64,000 bases of DNA from CAVRIA01 sp963721115 (GTDB lineage: Bacteria; Desulfobacterota; Binatia; HRBIN30; CADEER01), in the NCBI GenBank assembly GCA_963721115.1, contig CAVRIA010000004.1:1255249-1319248 (forward strand). The letters run 5' to 3'. Under the pieces are notes generated by a model, which worked only from the letters and a program-made list of their open reading frames with translations, searched no databases and was not told where the DNA came from. Each line of letters starts with the position of its first letter. The stretch's first letter is position 1. A program made the translations under genes and the position numbers. Positions 27,131 through 37,201 of the stretch are shown piece by piece.

Positions 27131-29502
27131 TCAATCGGCGATCGTAACGGGCGTGGTGTAGGTGCGCGGCCCCCGGATCTCCGTCTTCGCGCCGGCGATC
27201 TCGAAGTGTCCGGCCAGTCGGATGTCTTCGGACGAGGCGCCGATCGAGACCTCGATCCTGCCCGGCTCGACGACGAGGCGCAGATCGCGGTCGTGAAACG
27301 CGAGCTGATCGGCGGCGAGATCGAAGGTGACGCTCCTCGTCTGGCCGGGGGCGAGGGGCACGCGGGCGAAGCCCCGGAGCTCTTTCACGGGCCGCGTGAC
27401 GCTGCCGACGACGTCCTGCACGTAGAGCTGCATCACCTCTTCGCCGCGGCGCGGGCCGCTGTTGGTGACGCGCGCCGAGATCCGCACGTGCCCCTGTGGC
27501 TCCACGATCGCCGGCTCGATCTCCAGGTCGCTGTAGGTGAAGCGAGTGAAGCTCAGCCCGTGTCCGAAGGCGAACAGCGGCTTCGCGGTCGTGTCGGCGT
27601 AGTCGCCCTTCCAGTGCGAGCGCCCGCCGGACGGCTTGTGGCCGTAGTACACCGGCACCTGTCCGACCGTCACCGGGAAGGAGACCGGCAGGCGCCCGGC
27701 CGGGTTGTGATCGCCGAACAGGACGTCGGCGATCGCCGTACCGCCCTCCTCGCCGGGGCACCAGGCGGCGAGAATCGCCGGGACGTTGGCGGCGATCCAG
27801 GGCAGGGCGAGCGGCCGGCCGCTCAGGAGCACGACGACCACCGGCCGGCCGGTGGCCACCACGGCTTCGACGAGCTGCTGCTGCACGCCGGCCAGGCCGA
27901 GGTCGGCGCGGTCCGTCGACTCGCCGCTCGTACAGCCCGCCACCAGGCCCGACTTCTCTCCGACCACGACGACGGCGACGTCCGACTCGCGGGCGGCGCG
28001 AACCGCGGCATCGATGCCCGCCGTGGACGGGTCGAGAACGTCGCAGCCGGCGGCGTGACGGACGGCTGTCCCGGGCGCCAGCTTGGCGCGGATGCCGTCG
28101 ATGAACGCTGACCATGCGAACGAAGTGCTGCCCCAGATCGACGGCATCGCTCGGGCGCGGCGACACGTCGCCTTCCAGGACCGGGCCGAACATGATCTCC
28201 AGGTGCGCCGGGTAGTGGTAGTCGCCCTGCAGCAAGCGGATGCTGTCGGCGCCCGGCCCGACGACGGCGATCGATCGCGATCGATTTGTCGAGCGGCAGG
28301 AGGTCGCCGTCGTTCTTGAGCAGCACCAGCGACTTGCGCGCGATGTCGAGGGCCAGCTGCCGCTGTGCGGCGGTATCGAAGACCGCCGCAGCGGCGCTGG
28401 CATCGACGTAGGGACGGTCGAAGAGGCCGAGCTCGAGCTTCATGCGCAGCACCCGGCGCACGGCGTCGTCGACCAGATACATCGGCACGCGCCCGTCGGC
28501 GATGGCTGCCCGCAGCGGCTCTCCGTAGCAGTGCAGCGCCGGCAGCTCGACGTCGATCCCCGCCTCGAGAGCGAGCCGTGCCGCCTCCGACTCGTCGGCG
28601 GCGACATGGTGATACGAAGCCAGGGTGGCGACGGTGAAGTAGTCGCTGACCACGACGCCGTCGAAGCCGATTTCGCCGCGCAGCAGATCGGTGAGCAGCT
28701 CGCGCGACGCGCCCATCGGGATGCCGTCGATCTCGTTATAGGCGTTCATGACCGACGCCAGCTTCGCTTCCTTCACGACCGCCTCGAAGGGATACAGGTA
28801 GACGTCGAGCAGCTCGCGGCGCGGGATGTGGGCCGGAGCCCAGTTCATTCCGCCTTCCGAGGCGCCGTAGCCGAGGAAGTGCTTGCCGGTCGCCACGACG
28901 CCGGCGGCCGGATCGGTGCCCTGCAGGCCGCGCACGTAAGCGATGCCCATCTGCGCGATGAGGTACGGATCCTCGCCGAACGTCTCCTCCGTCCGCCCCC
29001 AGCGCGGATCGCGCGCCACGTCGAGCACCGGCGCCAGGGCGTGGTGCGCCCCGACCGCCCGCATCTGCCGGCGGATGACTCGGGTCATCTCCTCGACGCC
29101 GGCCGGCTCCCAGGTGGCGGCGAGGCCGATCGCCTGCGGAAAGCAGGTCGCGTCGCGCGCCAGGAAGCCGGCGCAGCTCTCTTCGTGGATGATGGCCGGA
29201 ATACCGAGCCGGGTCTGCTCCGCCAGGAAGCGCTGGATGTCGTTGGCCGCGGCGGCGCTGGCGGCGGGAGGAAGAACGGTGGCTCCGGCGATGCGGGTGA
29301 CATGGCCGATGCCGTGCCGGAGCGCGTCGCGCGCCCGCTCCTCGGCCAGACGGCCGTCGGCGTCCAGAAGACCGTTCGACCAGGTGCCGCCGAGCTGCGC
29401 CAGCTTCTCGTCCAGCGTCATCCGCCCGATCAGGTCCTCCACTCTGTCACGCGCCGGCAGGCTCGGGTTCTTGTAGGGCTGATTGGAACCGTCGTTGCTC
29501 AT
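27131..29502 (-). CDS. Glycoside hydrolase family 3 beta-glycosidase (two frameshifts in this sequence)
   Basis: A GH3 exo-glycosidase of about 789 residues after correction. The N-terminal barrel is intact from ATG 29502 (GGAAGG upstream) and shows GKHFLGYG and the catalytic nucleophile Asp of GFDGVVVSDYF (about residue 287). The second (alpha/beta sandwich) domain and the C-terminal fibronectin-III-like domain (NSGPRRGEEVMQLYVQD) are present in other frames. Shifts occur near 28,272, in a repeated CGATCGCGATCGATCG run between LPLDKSIA and SIAVVGPGAD, and near 28,108, between HFVRMV and FIDGIRAKLAPG. Length 2372 = 3n+2 fits two single-base insertions. No signal peptide is seen, so it is probably intracellular; likely a beta-glucosidase or beta-xylosidase. 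Confidence 0.88.
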
Positions 29503-29642
29503 TCGATCGTCCTTCCGTTCTACCGCTCAGACGAACAGCAAAAAGGCGGCGGCCTGACAATCCCCGCGCCCGGGGCGGCATTTTGAGTTGACGGGGAGCC
29601 CGGAAAGAAGATAGCAATGTATCGAATCGGACGGAGGTGATT

Positions 29643-31401
29643 ATGGGACGGCTCTCTGCGACGGTGTGGATGGGATTCTGGTTGGGAATCGGAGCTCTGT
29701 GCCTCCCCTGGACCGCGCGAGCGGCGGAACCCTTCGGGATCGAGTTCCAGGTCAACACCTACACCAGCATTCAGCAGGGCTGTCCGTCCGCCGCTGCCCT
29801 CACCGATGGATCGTTCGTCATCGCCTGGGAGAGCGAGAACTATTATGACGAGGGTGCGAGCCAGGACGGCGACCAGGACGGCGTCTTCGCCCAGCGCTAC
29901 TCGAGCGGCGGGACTCCGCTCGGAACCGAGTTCCAGGTGAACACCTACACCAGCGGGCAACAGCAGCCTCCCAGCGTCTCCGGCCTGTCGAGCGGCGGCT
30001 TCGTCATCGTCTGGCAGGGAGACTACCAGGATGGCGACAGGACGGGGTGCTTCGGGCAGCGCTTCGACAGCGGCGGGGCCGTGACCGGCACCGAGTTCCA
30101 GGTCAACACCTACACCACCAGCGATCAGGGTTACCCTCGAGTGGCCGGTCTCTCCGCTGGCGGCTTCGTCGTGGTCTGGGAGAGCGAACCTTCGCAGGAT
30201 GGTGATGCCTACGGCGTGTTCGGGCAGCGCTTCGACAGCTCGGGCGCGATGGCCGGCAACGAGTTCCAGGTCAACACCTATACCAGCGGCAACCAGGGGC
30301 GCCCGCGAACGGCCGCGCTTTCCGGCGGCGGCTTCGTCGTGGTCTGGGAGAGCGGGGCGGAGCACGATGGCGACAGCTACGGCATCTTCGGCCAGCGCTA
30401 CGACAGCTCCGGGGCGGGCACCGGGACCGAGTTCCAAATCAACACGTACACCAGCGACGGCGCAGGGGGAACCCGATGTCGCCGGTCTTTCGAACGGCGG
30501 CTTCGTGGTGGTCTGGGGCGGCGAGGCTGCACAGGACGGCGGTGCCGTGGGAGTTTTCGGGCAGCGCTTCGACAGCCTGGGAGGAACGGCGGGGACCGAG
30601 TTCCAGGTGAACACCTACACGTCGGGCTACCAGGTTGCGCCGAGCGTCATAGGGCTGGCGGGGGGCAGATTCATCGTCGCCTGGCAGAGTGATCGCGAGG
30701 ACGGCGATTCCTTTGGAGTCTTTGCCCAGCAGTTCGACAGCCTGGGGTTGTTCGTGGGCACGGCGTTCCAGGTCAACACCTATACGTCGTTCGTACAGCA
30801 CGAAGCGACGGTGGCCGGGCGCGGCGACGGCAACTTCGTCATCGCCTGGGCGAGCTACGGCTACGGCAGCGACGGCCAGGACGGCAGCTACGAGGGAGTG
30901 TTCGCGCAGCTCTATGCCTCTCTGGAAACCCCGACCGCCACTCCGACCGAAACCCCAACGGAGACCCCGACGGCTACACCCACCGAGACAACGATGCAGG
31001 GCCCGCCGGTGGTGACGGACGGAACGACCGACGGGTCGGATCAGGTGCACGGCAACGGGCCGCCGAATCTCGGACCGACCTGCCTGCAGGTCTACGAGGT
31101 CGGACCCAACCGCGTTCCCGACGGCGGCATGCCGGACGACGTGCTCCTCGGCCAGGGCGGCACGGACGGCAGCGGCCACTTCTGGATCATGCTGAACCGG
31201 AAGCTGATGACCGGCGACGTGATCTTCGTGATCGACGTCTGCGACCCGTACAGCCCGGGGGATCCCTTCGTCGGACCGACGCAGGTCGTCACCGGCACGG
31301 CGCCGGCACCGGCGCTGTCGCCCGGCGGCTTGGCGGGTGCCCTGATCCTGCTGAGCCTGATCGGCTTGATCGGCCTGCTGCGTCGACAGAGACGGAGCTG
31401 A
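29643..31401 (+). CDS. Secreted repeat protein with Pro/Thr linker and C-terminal sorting-like tail (frameshifted)
   Basis: A cell-surface protein of about 585 residues once one extra base near 30,461 is removed (1759 = 3n+1). It has a signal peptide (VWMGFWLGIGALCLPWTARAA). About seven to eight units of roughly 45 residues follow, with consensus GTEFQVNTYTS ... GGFVVVWES ... DGDxxGVFGQRFDSSG. Then comes a linker of repeated TPTETPTATP, a globular segment with two cysteines (PTCLQVYEVGPN and VIDVCDPYS) and a tail LSPGGLAGALILLSLIGLIG followed by RRQRRS. That tail (LSP-x-GL, helix, basic end) resembles IPTL/PEP-CTERM-type sorting signals. The start has a full Shine-Dalgarno GGAGGTGATT directly before ATG 29643. 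Confidence 0.82.
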
Positions 31402-31409
31402 CGAGACAC

Positions 31410-31450
31410 GGGGGAAGCGCGAGTGAAGCTCCGACTCGCGCTCCCCCCTT
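31410..31450. terminator. Bidirectional stem-loop terminator between convergent genes
   Basis: GGGGGAAGCGCGAGT pairs with ACTCGCGCTCCCCC around a nine-base loop (14 pairs with one bulged A). It fills the gap between the stops of the repeat protein and the nitroreductase fusion, so it can serve both strands. The T-run is short (CCCCTT), so termination strength is uncertain. Confidence 0.6.
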
Positions 31451-31451
31451 C

Positions 31452-32573
31452 TCAATCGCGCGGCGGAAAGGGATTGCCCCAGGCGTCCAGGAACGCCACC
31501 TCGCTGACCGGTTTGCGCTCGGTGAGGCGGAACGGACGGGTGGGGTAGCCGAGCGGAACCAGGGCGGCGACGCGGACGTGAGCGGGGATGCCGAGCGCGG
31601 CGCGGATCTCGTCCTCGACCGCCAGGTGGACGGTGGTGAGCGTCGTTCCGAGCCCGAGGCCGCGCGCGGCGAGCATGAGGTTCTGCACGGCGGGGAAGAT
31701 CGAGGCGTAGGCCGACGCCGGCGAGAGGATATTGCCGGCTCGGTCGGCGATGGGGCCGAGCTGGCGGGTGTCGAGGCAGGCGAGGATCAGCACCGGCGCC
31801 GCGGCCAGGTGGGTCGCGAGGTGGTCGACGCGCCGCATCATCTCCGGGTAGTCGGGACGCGCCTCGATGTCGGCGTCGGCGTGAGTGCTCTCGGTGTAGG
31901 TCTGGGCCTGGCGCCAGGCCTTCAGGTAGAGCTCTCCGATGATCCGCTTCGGCTCCGCCGCGCGCACCGCCAGGAAGTACCAGGGCTGCGCATTGCGGGC
32001 GCTGGCGGCGCGCGTGGCGGCGGCGAGGACCTCGTGCAGGATCGCGTCGGGCACGGGCTCGTCGCGGAAGCGGCGCACGGCGCGCGTGGTGTGAATCGCC
32101 TCGAACAGGTCGCCGCCGGAAGCGCCGTTGCCGCTCTCGAGGATCCGGCGCATGCCGGCGAACGCGTCGTCGCGCATGACCTCGGAGTGCAGCCGCAGGG
32201 CGTGGCCACTGGCGAACGATCGCTCCGTATACTCGCTGTTCGGTCGCACCCCTCGGTACGCGTAGCGAACCCGCGTCGCGGCTCCCTCGGCGATGAGCTC
32301 CCAGCTCACCGGCCCGAGCAGATCGCCTTCGGCGTAGAGCAGATCGATTCGGCGCCACGGCGCCACTGCGGCGACCTCGACGGTCCAGCTCACCGGACCG
32401 CCGGCGAGGCGAAAGCGACTGCCCACCCGGAGAATGCCCTCGGTCCCGAGTGGCTCGCAGCGGACACGGGTCCACCACTGGGCGTAGCGGCGGACAGCGA
32501 GAATCAGCTCATAGCAGTCTCGCGCCGGCGCACGAACGAAAGCCTCGTCGGAGTGGAAGTAGGCGGGCGCCAT
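31452..32573 (-). CDS. SRPBCC-nitroreductase fusion protein
   Basis: A 373-residue two-domain protein. Residues about 1-150 look like a SRPBCC/Bet v1-type lipid-binding domain (HSDEAFVRAPARDCYELILA, YAQWWTRVRCEP, VSWTVEVAAVAPWRRIDLLY). Residues about 160-373 are an FMN nitroreductase (FEAIHTTRAVRRFRDEPVP, AASARNAQPWYFLAVRA, PAVQNLMLAARGLGLGTTLT, ALVPLGYPTRPF). ATG 32573 is used because AGGAA lies six bases upstream; GTG 32588 would add five residues. The first domain could present a hydrophobic substrate to the flavin domain; this is inference. It is separated from the upstream CBS gene by 43 bases on the same strand. Confidence 0.85.
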   Translation of the reverse strand: MAPAYFHSDEAFVRAPARDCYELILAVRRYAQWWTRVRCEPLGTEGILRVGSRFRLAGGPVSWTVEVAAVAPWRRIDLLYAEGDLLGPVSWELIAEGAATRVRYAYRGVRPNSEYTERSFASGHALRLHSEVMRDDAFAGMRRILESGNGASGGDLFEAIHTTRAVRRFRDEPVPDAILHEVLAAATRAASARNAQPWYFLAVRAAEPKRIIGELYLKAWRQAQTYTESTHADADIEARPDYPEMMRRVDHLATHLAAAPVLILACLDTRQLGPIADRAGNILSPASAYASIFPAVQNLMLAARGLGLGTTLTTVHLAVEDEIRAALGIPAHVRVAALVPLGYPTRPFRLTERKPVSEVAFLDAWGNPFPPRD

Positions 32574-32616
32574 CGCGGTTTCCTGCACCGGCTCGGAGCC
32601 TCGACTGGCGCCGGCC

Positions 32617-33063
32617 TCAGGCCTGGCCGGGGGGGCGCTGTCCGGCGGCGGCGCGCCGCAGGGCGCGGCCGACGTCCTCGCGCGCTACGACGCCGACGAG
32701 TCGCTGCGCGACGACGACGGGGAAGCTCTTGTGCCGGGTGGTCACCATGTCCTGGAGAACGCGGGTCAGGGGGGTCTCGGGGTCGACCGTCAGCGGGTCG
32801 CGCGTCATGACCGTATCGGCGCTGTGGCGGATGATCTCCTCGTAGCGGGGCGTGACGGAGTCCGGAGTGAACAGGAAGGCCTTGAGGAAATCGAGCTTGG
32901 TCAGCACGCCGACCAGCGTGCCTGCCGCGTCGACGACGGGAAGGCCGTTGAAGTCGTGCTGCTCGAAAATATCCTCCACCTCGGACAAGGGGGTGTGGGG
33001 CTGGATGACCACCGGGTTCGGGGTCATCACGTCGGCGACCCGGTAGTAGATGAACTCGTACAT
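32617..33063 (-). CDS. Tandem CBS-domain protein
   Basis: A 148-residue cytosolic protein made of two CBS motifs: VADVMTPNPVVIQPHTPLSE ... GLPVVDAAGTLVGVLTKLDFL and DTVMTRDPLTVDPETPLTRV ... SFPVVVAQRLVGVVAREDVG. Such Bateman modules bind adenine nucleotides and act as energy sensors for partners. No enzyme or channel domain is attached. GGAGG lies seven bases before ATG 33063; the longer frame to 33249 has no such signal. It is divergent from the MscS channel, which could be a partner, though nothing in the sequence proves it. Confidence 0.88.
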   Translation of the reverse strand: MYEFIYYRVADVMTPNPVVIQPHTPLSEVEDIFEQHDFNGLPVVDAAGTLVGVLTKLDFLKAFLFTPDSVTPRYEEIIRHSADTVMTRDPLTVDPETPLTRVLQDMVTTRHKSFPVVVAQRLVGVVAREDVGRALRRAAAGQRPPGQA

Positions 33064-33511
33064 GACAGTCCTCCCGCGAGGGTGCGGTGCGCGATGCGGC
33101 GCCGTTCGTACGTTTCGGCTCGTATCGCGCTCGCGCCGCTGCCGCAAGGTCGGGGGCGGAGGCGGCTGCGGCCGTGGCGGTCCGGCGCGGCAGGGGGCCG
33201 TGCGCGACTGGCGCGAATGGCGATCGTTCCCGAGCCGAGGGATTGCCAAGCTCGGAAAAATCGGTACGGTTTACGGGTTGAGTCCTGCCTGGGTCGGCGC
33301 ACGCCAAGGCGGCGCAACCGCCGGGCACTGACATTTTCTAGGGGCCGCGCGAGTGGTCCAGCTCTCACGCCGTGACGCCGAATCCGCCCCAAGTTCGCCC
33401 GCGCCCTCGCAGGAAACTGCACCGTGTGATGTACGGTCTTTTCGTCGTATCGCGCGCCGGCGAGGGGCGGCGTGGAGCGAGCATCGGCGACCGGATCAGA
33501 GGAGGACGGGG
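33064..33511. other. 448-bp divergent intergenic region without a gene
   Basis: It separates the CBS gene from the MscS gene and should hold both promoters. The overlapping reading frames here look like chance GC-rich frames. I found no confident -35/-10 pair, RNA gene or repeat; the short AT-richer patch near 33,255-33,275 (GGAAAAATCGGTACGGTTTA) is the most promoter-like spot. Confidence 0.4.
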
Positions 33512-35314
33512 ATGAGTCTGACGCGGTTCTGGCGAGACGGGCGCAGCGGCGGTAGAAGCCTGCGCGGCCGCGTGGTCGCCGCTTTCCTGTGCTCGCTCCT
33601 TCTCTCTCCGGTGGCCGTGGCGGCGCAGCAGACCGCGCCGGCGACCGTCACGCCGGCGCCGACTCCTCAACCCGGACCGCAGGACGAGTACGACCGCGGC
33701 GTGCCGCGCAGCTCGTTGCGCGGCTACATCGACGCCTGCCGGAACGGCGACTACGAGCGCGCCGCCAACTATCTCGACCTGCGCCGGATTCCCAAGGCGG
33801 CGCGGGCCCGGCAGGGGGCGAAGCTGGCACTCGAGCTCAAGATCGTCCTCGATCAGGAGCTGTGGATCGACTGGGCGACGATCAGCAACGACGCCGGCGG
33901 TTTCCAGAGCGACGGCCTTTCCGCGGGTGAGGACCGGATCGGGACGATCAAGACCGAGAAGGGAAGCGTCGACATCCTCATGCAGCGAGTGCCACGCGGC
34001 GACGGGGTGGACATCTGGAAGATCTCGGCTTCCACCGTGGCGGCGATTCCGGCTCTCTACCAGGAGTTCGGTTACGGCCCACTCGGCGAGATGCTGCCGT
34101 CCTTCTTCTTCGAGTTTCAGTTTCTCAACCTGCAGCTCTGGCAGTGGATCGGTCTCTTCGCCGTCGTCCTCATCGCCGCGGCGCTCTCCTGGGTGGTCGC
34201 GTTCCTGCTCGTCCGCCTGGTGCGCCCGTGGCTCAGCGATCGGGAGCAGGTGCGCGAGGAGGTCACCCGCCTGGCATCCGGTCCGCTGCGCCTGATCGTC
34301 GGCGTGCTGCTCTTTCGCGCCGCGGTGGTCGCTCTGGCGCTGCCGCTCCCCGTGCGGACGGTGATCGGCGACACCGCCAGTGTTCTTTTCATCGTCGCCA
34401 TTGCGTGGCTGTTCATGCGCATCGTCGACGTCATCGCCGAGGTCGTCGAGCACCACTTGATCACCAGCGGCAACGCCGGCGTCGCCGCGATGCTGCCGCT
34501 GGGGCGGCGGGCGGTCAAAGTGATCCTGGCCGGGCTGGCTCTGCTCGCCATTTTGCAGAACATCGGCTTCAACGTCACCAGCGTCCTCGCCGGCCTCGGG
34601 ATCGGCGGTCTGGCCGTCGCCCTGGCGGCGCAGAAGACGCTGGAGAACCTGTTCGCGGGCATCAGCATCATCACCGATCAACCGGTGCGCGTCGGCGACT
34701 TCTGCCGCTGGGGGGATCGGGTCGGCACGATCGAGGACATCGGTCTGCGCTCGACGCGCATTCGCACCCTCGACCGCACCGTGGTGTCGATTCCGAACGC
34801 CGAGTTCGCCGCCTTGCAGATCGAGAACTTCGCCAAGCGGGATAAGATCTGGCTGCATCCGACCATCGGCCTGCGCTACGAGACGACGGCGGAGCAGCTG
34901 CGCTACGTCCTCGTCGCGATCAAGAAGATGCTGCTCGCCCACCCGCGTATCGACGCCGATCCGGCGCGGGTGCGCTTCGCCGGCTTCGGCGATTTCTCTC
35001 TCAATCTGGATTTCTTCGCCTACGTGATGACGCAGGACTACGGCGAGTACCTCTCCATCCAGGAGGACATCTTTCTCCGCATCATGGACATCGTGGCGGA
35101 GAGCGGCACCGGCTTCGCGTTTCCGTCGCAGACCGTGTACGTCGGCAAGGACGAGGGCCTCGACGAGGAGAAGGCGCGAGCGGCCGAGGCGCAGGTGGCG
35201 CGTTGGCGGCGGGAGAACAGCCTCTATCTGCCGGACTATCCGAGCGGCGAGGCGGTGAAGCTCGAGAAGCTCGACTACCCGCCGCAGGGGTCGCCGCAGG
35301 CGAAGAAGAGCTGA
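33512..35314 (+). CDS. MscS-family mechanosensitive ion channel with periplasmic N-domain
   Basis: A 600-residue membrane protein. A signal-like segment (RVVAAFLCSLLLSPVAVAAQ) leads into a periplasmic domain of about 160 residues (SSLRGYIDACRNGDYERAANYLDL). Four to five membrane helices follow from about residue 205. The pore-lining helix and beta domain are clear: GLGIGGLAVALAAQKTLENL, then DQPVRVGDFCRWGDRVGTIE and GLRSTRIRTLDRTVVSIPN. The C-terminal cytoplasmic vestibule follows. Such channels release solutes on osmotic downshock. ATG 33512 has AGAGGAGG seven bases upstream, which decides the start. Confidence 0.9.
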   Translation: MSLTRFWRDGRSGGRSLRGRVVAAFLCSLLLSPVAVAAQQTAPATVTPAPTPQPGPQDEYDRGVPRSSLRGYIDACRNGDYERAANYLDLRRIPKAARARQGAKLALELKIVLDQELWIDWATISNDAGGFQSDGLSAGEDRIGTIKTEKGSVDILMQRVPRGDGVDIWKISASTVAAIPALYQEFGYGPLGEMLPSFFFEFQFLNLQLWQWIGLFAVVLIAAALSWVVAFLLVRLVRPWLSDREQVREEVTRLASGPLRLIVGVLLFRAAVVALALPLPVRTVIGDTASVLFIVAIAWLFMRIVDVIAEVVEHHLITSGNAGVAAMLPLGRRAVKVILAGLALLAILQNIGFNVTSVLAGLGIGGLAVALAAQKTLENLFAGISIITDQPVRVGDFCRWGDRVGTIEDIGLRSTRIRTLDRTVVSIPNAEFAALQIENFAKRDKIWLHPTIGLRYETTAEQLRYVLVAIKKMLLAHPRIDADPARVRFAGFGDFSLNLDFFAYVMTQDYGEYLSIQEDIFLRIMDIVAESGTGFAFPSQTVYVGKDEGLDEEKARAAEAQVARWRRENSLYLPDYPSGEAVKLEKLDYPPQGSPQAKKS

Positions 35315-35329
35315 TCGGCCGAGGTCGGA

Positions 35330-36799
35330 TCAGCCTCGCCGTTCGGACAAGCGGGAGAGGTACTCGAGGACGGTTCGCACACCGAAGCCGCTGGCCCCTT
35401 TCGGGTGGCAGGCATAGCCGTCCGACATCACCGTGCTGCTGAAGTCGATGTGCGCCCACGGCACGTCGCCGACGAACTCCCTCAGGAAGAGACCGCCGAT
35501 GATGGTTCCGGCGTATCCCTCGCCGACGTTCTTCAGGTCGGCCACCCGACTGTCGAGGTCGCGGCGATACTCGGCGACCAGGGGAAGCTCCCAGAGATTC
35601 TCGCCGGCCGCGGCGCCGGCGTCGATGACCTCGGCCACCAGGGCGCGGTCGGTTCCCATGATCGCGGCGTAGCGATTGCCGAGGGCGCTGCGCACGGCGG
35701 CGGTGAGCGTAGCGAAGTCGAGAATCACGTCCGGATGCTTGCCTGCGGCGTAGGAGAGGGCATCGGCGAGCACGAGCCGGCCCTCCGCGTCGGTGTTCAG
35801 GACCTCGATGGTCTTACCGTTGAGGGCGCGCAGGACGTCGCCGGGGCGGATCGCCGTACCGCTCGGCATGTTCTCGGCAGCCGGCACGTAGCCGCGTACC
35901 TCGACGTCGGGCCGCAGGTGGGGAAGGGCGTGCATCACTCCGAGCACGACAGCCGAGCCGGCCATGTCGCGCTTTTGCGCCTTCATGGAGTCGGCATTCT
36001 TCAGCGACAGGCCGCCACTGTCGAAGGTGATCCCTTTGCCCACCAGGGCGACGCGCCGCCGGGTGCGGGCACGCGGCCTGTAGAGGAGCTCGATGAAGCA
36101 AGGCTCCTGCGCGCTGCCCTGCGCGACGCCGAGAAGGGCGCCCATCCCGAGGCCGGTGATGGCGCGGCGGCCGAACACCCTGACCTGCAGCCCCGCCCTG
36201 GCGAGCCGCCGAGCCTCCTGGCCCAACGCCTTCGGGGTCAGGACGCCGGCCGGCGTGTTGGCCAGGTCGCGGGCGAAGCACGTGCCCGCAGCCGTCGCCT
36301 CGGCTCGGGCGACGGCGGCGCGCAGGCCAGGATCGACCGCCGGGACGGCGATGGTCAGGTCGAGGCGCCGGGGCGCCTCCGGCTTCGAGCGGAACCGATC
36401 GAAGGAGTAGCGGGCCAGGAGGACTCCCTGCGCCACCGCGGCTACGGTCTGCGGCGAAGCGTGCCGGCCGAGCAGGACCGCGACGCGACCGGCGGCGAAC
36501 TCGCGGGCCTGCCGAGCGGTGGCGTCGGCGAGCGAGTACCAGTCGGCGAGGCCCGGCGTCTCCCCGCACCCGACCAGGACCACCGTGTGGGCGGGCACGA
36601 GGTCGTGGGTCTGGAACGCAAGCACGCCCCCCGGCTCGGCGGCGAACGACCGGCGCTCGATCTCGGCCCGGAGGCGTCCCCCGAGCGCCGCGTCCAGCGC
36701 GAGCACCGCCGGGTCGGCGCTCGCGGCCCCGGCCAGCGCCACGACCAGCACGTCGGCGGACACGTCGGCCGGCCGCGCGTCGGAGAGCGCGATCTTCAT
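35330..36799 (-). CDS. pepA: Leucyl aminopeptidase (M17)
   Basis: A 489-residue dizinc exopeptidase removing N-terminal residues from peptides in the cytoplasm. The N-terminal macro-like domain (PADVSADVLVVALAGA) is followed by the catalytic domain with GKGITFDSGGLSLKNADSM (metal Lys and Asp), AAENMPSGTAIRPGDVL and the signature NTDAEGRLVLADAL. The C-terminus KGASGFGVRTVLEYL is typical. ATG 36799 gives the family length (E. coli PepA 503); a longer frame upstream is non-homologous. It converges on the MscS gene. Confidence 0.95.
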   Translation of the reverse strand: MKIALSDARPADVSADVLVVALAGAASADPAVLALDAALGGRLRAEIERRSFAAEPGGVLAFQTHDLVPAHTVVLVGCGETPGLADWYSLADATARQAREFAAGRVAVLLGRHASPQTVAAVAQGVLLARYSFDRFRSKPEAPRRLDLTIAVPAVDPGLRAAVARAEATAAGTCFARDLANTPAGVLTPKALGQEARRLARAGLQVRVFGRRAITGLGMGALLGVAQGSAQEPCFIELLYRPRARTRRRVALVGKGITFDSGGLSLKNADSMKAQKRDMAGSAVVLGVMHALPHLRPDVEVRGYVPAAENMPSGTAIRPGDVLRALNGKTIEVLNTDAEGRLVLADALSYAAGKHPDVILDFATLTAAVRSALGNRYAAIMGTDRALVAEVIDAGAAAGENLWELPLVAEYRRDLDSRVADLKNVGEGYAGTIIGGLFLREFVGDVPWAHIDFSSTVMSDGYACHPKGASGFGVRTVLEYLSRLSERRG

Positions 36800-36906
36800 C
36801 GAACCGGCTCCCCGCCTCGCGCCGGGGCGGCGCTGGCGCCGCCGTCTGCCTGCAGGGAATTCGCGCGCGTCATCGGTCTCTCGCCTCTCCCTCGATCGGG
36901 CATCGC

Positions 36907-37194
36907 TCAGCGAGCGCTGTGCTTTTCGAGATAGCCGAGGAGGAGCTCCTGCTCGTCTCCGTTCAGAGGTGCGGCGCCGCGCCGGGCCATCTCTCCTTGC
37001 ATGCGATTCACGGTCAACTTCCACATCTCGTACTTCAGCAGACCCGGCGCATACAGCCGGTGACAACCGTTACAGCGGCCGGCGTAGAGTTTGGCGCCCG
37101 GGGACTCGGGGTCCGGCAGGCGCGCGTCGCAGCCGCTCGCCGCGGCGCCGAGGAGCGCGGCCAGGACCAGGGCGAGAACGGAGCTGCGTGCCAC
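36907..37194 (-). CDS. Small c-type cytochrome lipoprotein
   Basis: A 95-residue exported protein. From GTG 37194 there is a hydrophobic signal (VLALVLAALLGAAASGC) with lipobox Cys, then one haem-binding motif CNGCH (AKLYAGRCNGCHRLYAPGLL), then a helical end GDEQELLLGYLEKHSAR. A later Met (QGEMARRG) could be the axial ligand. It would be a membrane-anchored periplasmic monohaem electron carrier. Its start lies seven bases after the PTPS stop, suggesting cotranscription. An upstream in-frame start at 37251 is less likely because it buries the signal peptide. Confidence 0.75.
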   Translation of the reverse strand: MARSSVLALVLAALLGAAASGCDARLPDPESPGAKLYAGRCNGCHRLYAPGLLKYEMWKLTVNRMQGEMARRGAAPLNGDEQELLLGYLEKHSAR

Positions 37195-37201
37195 GGTCCG
37201 C

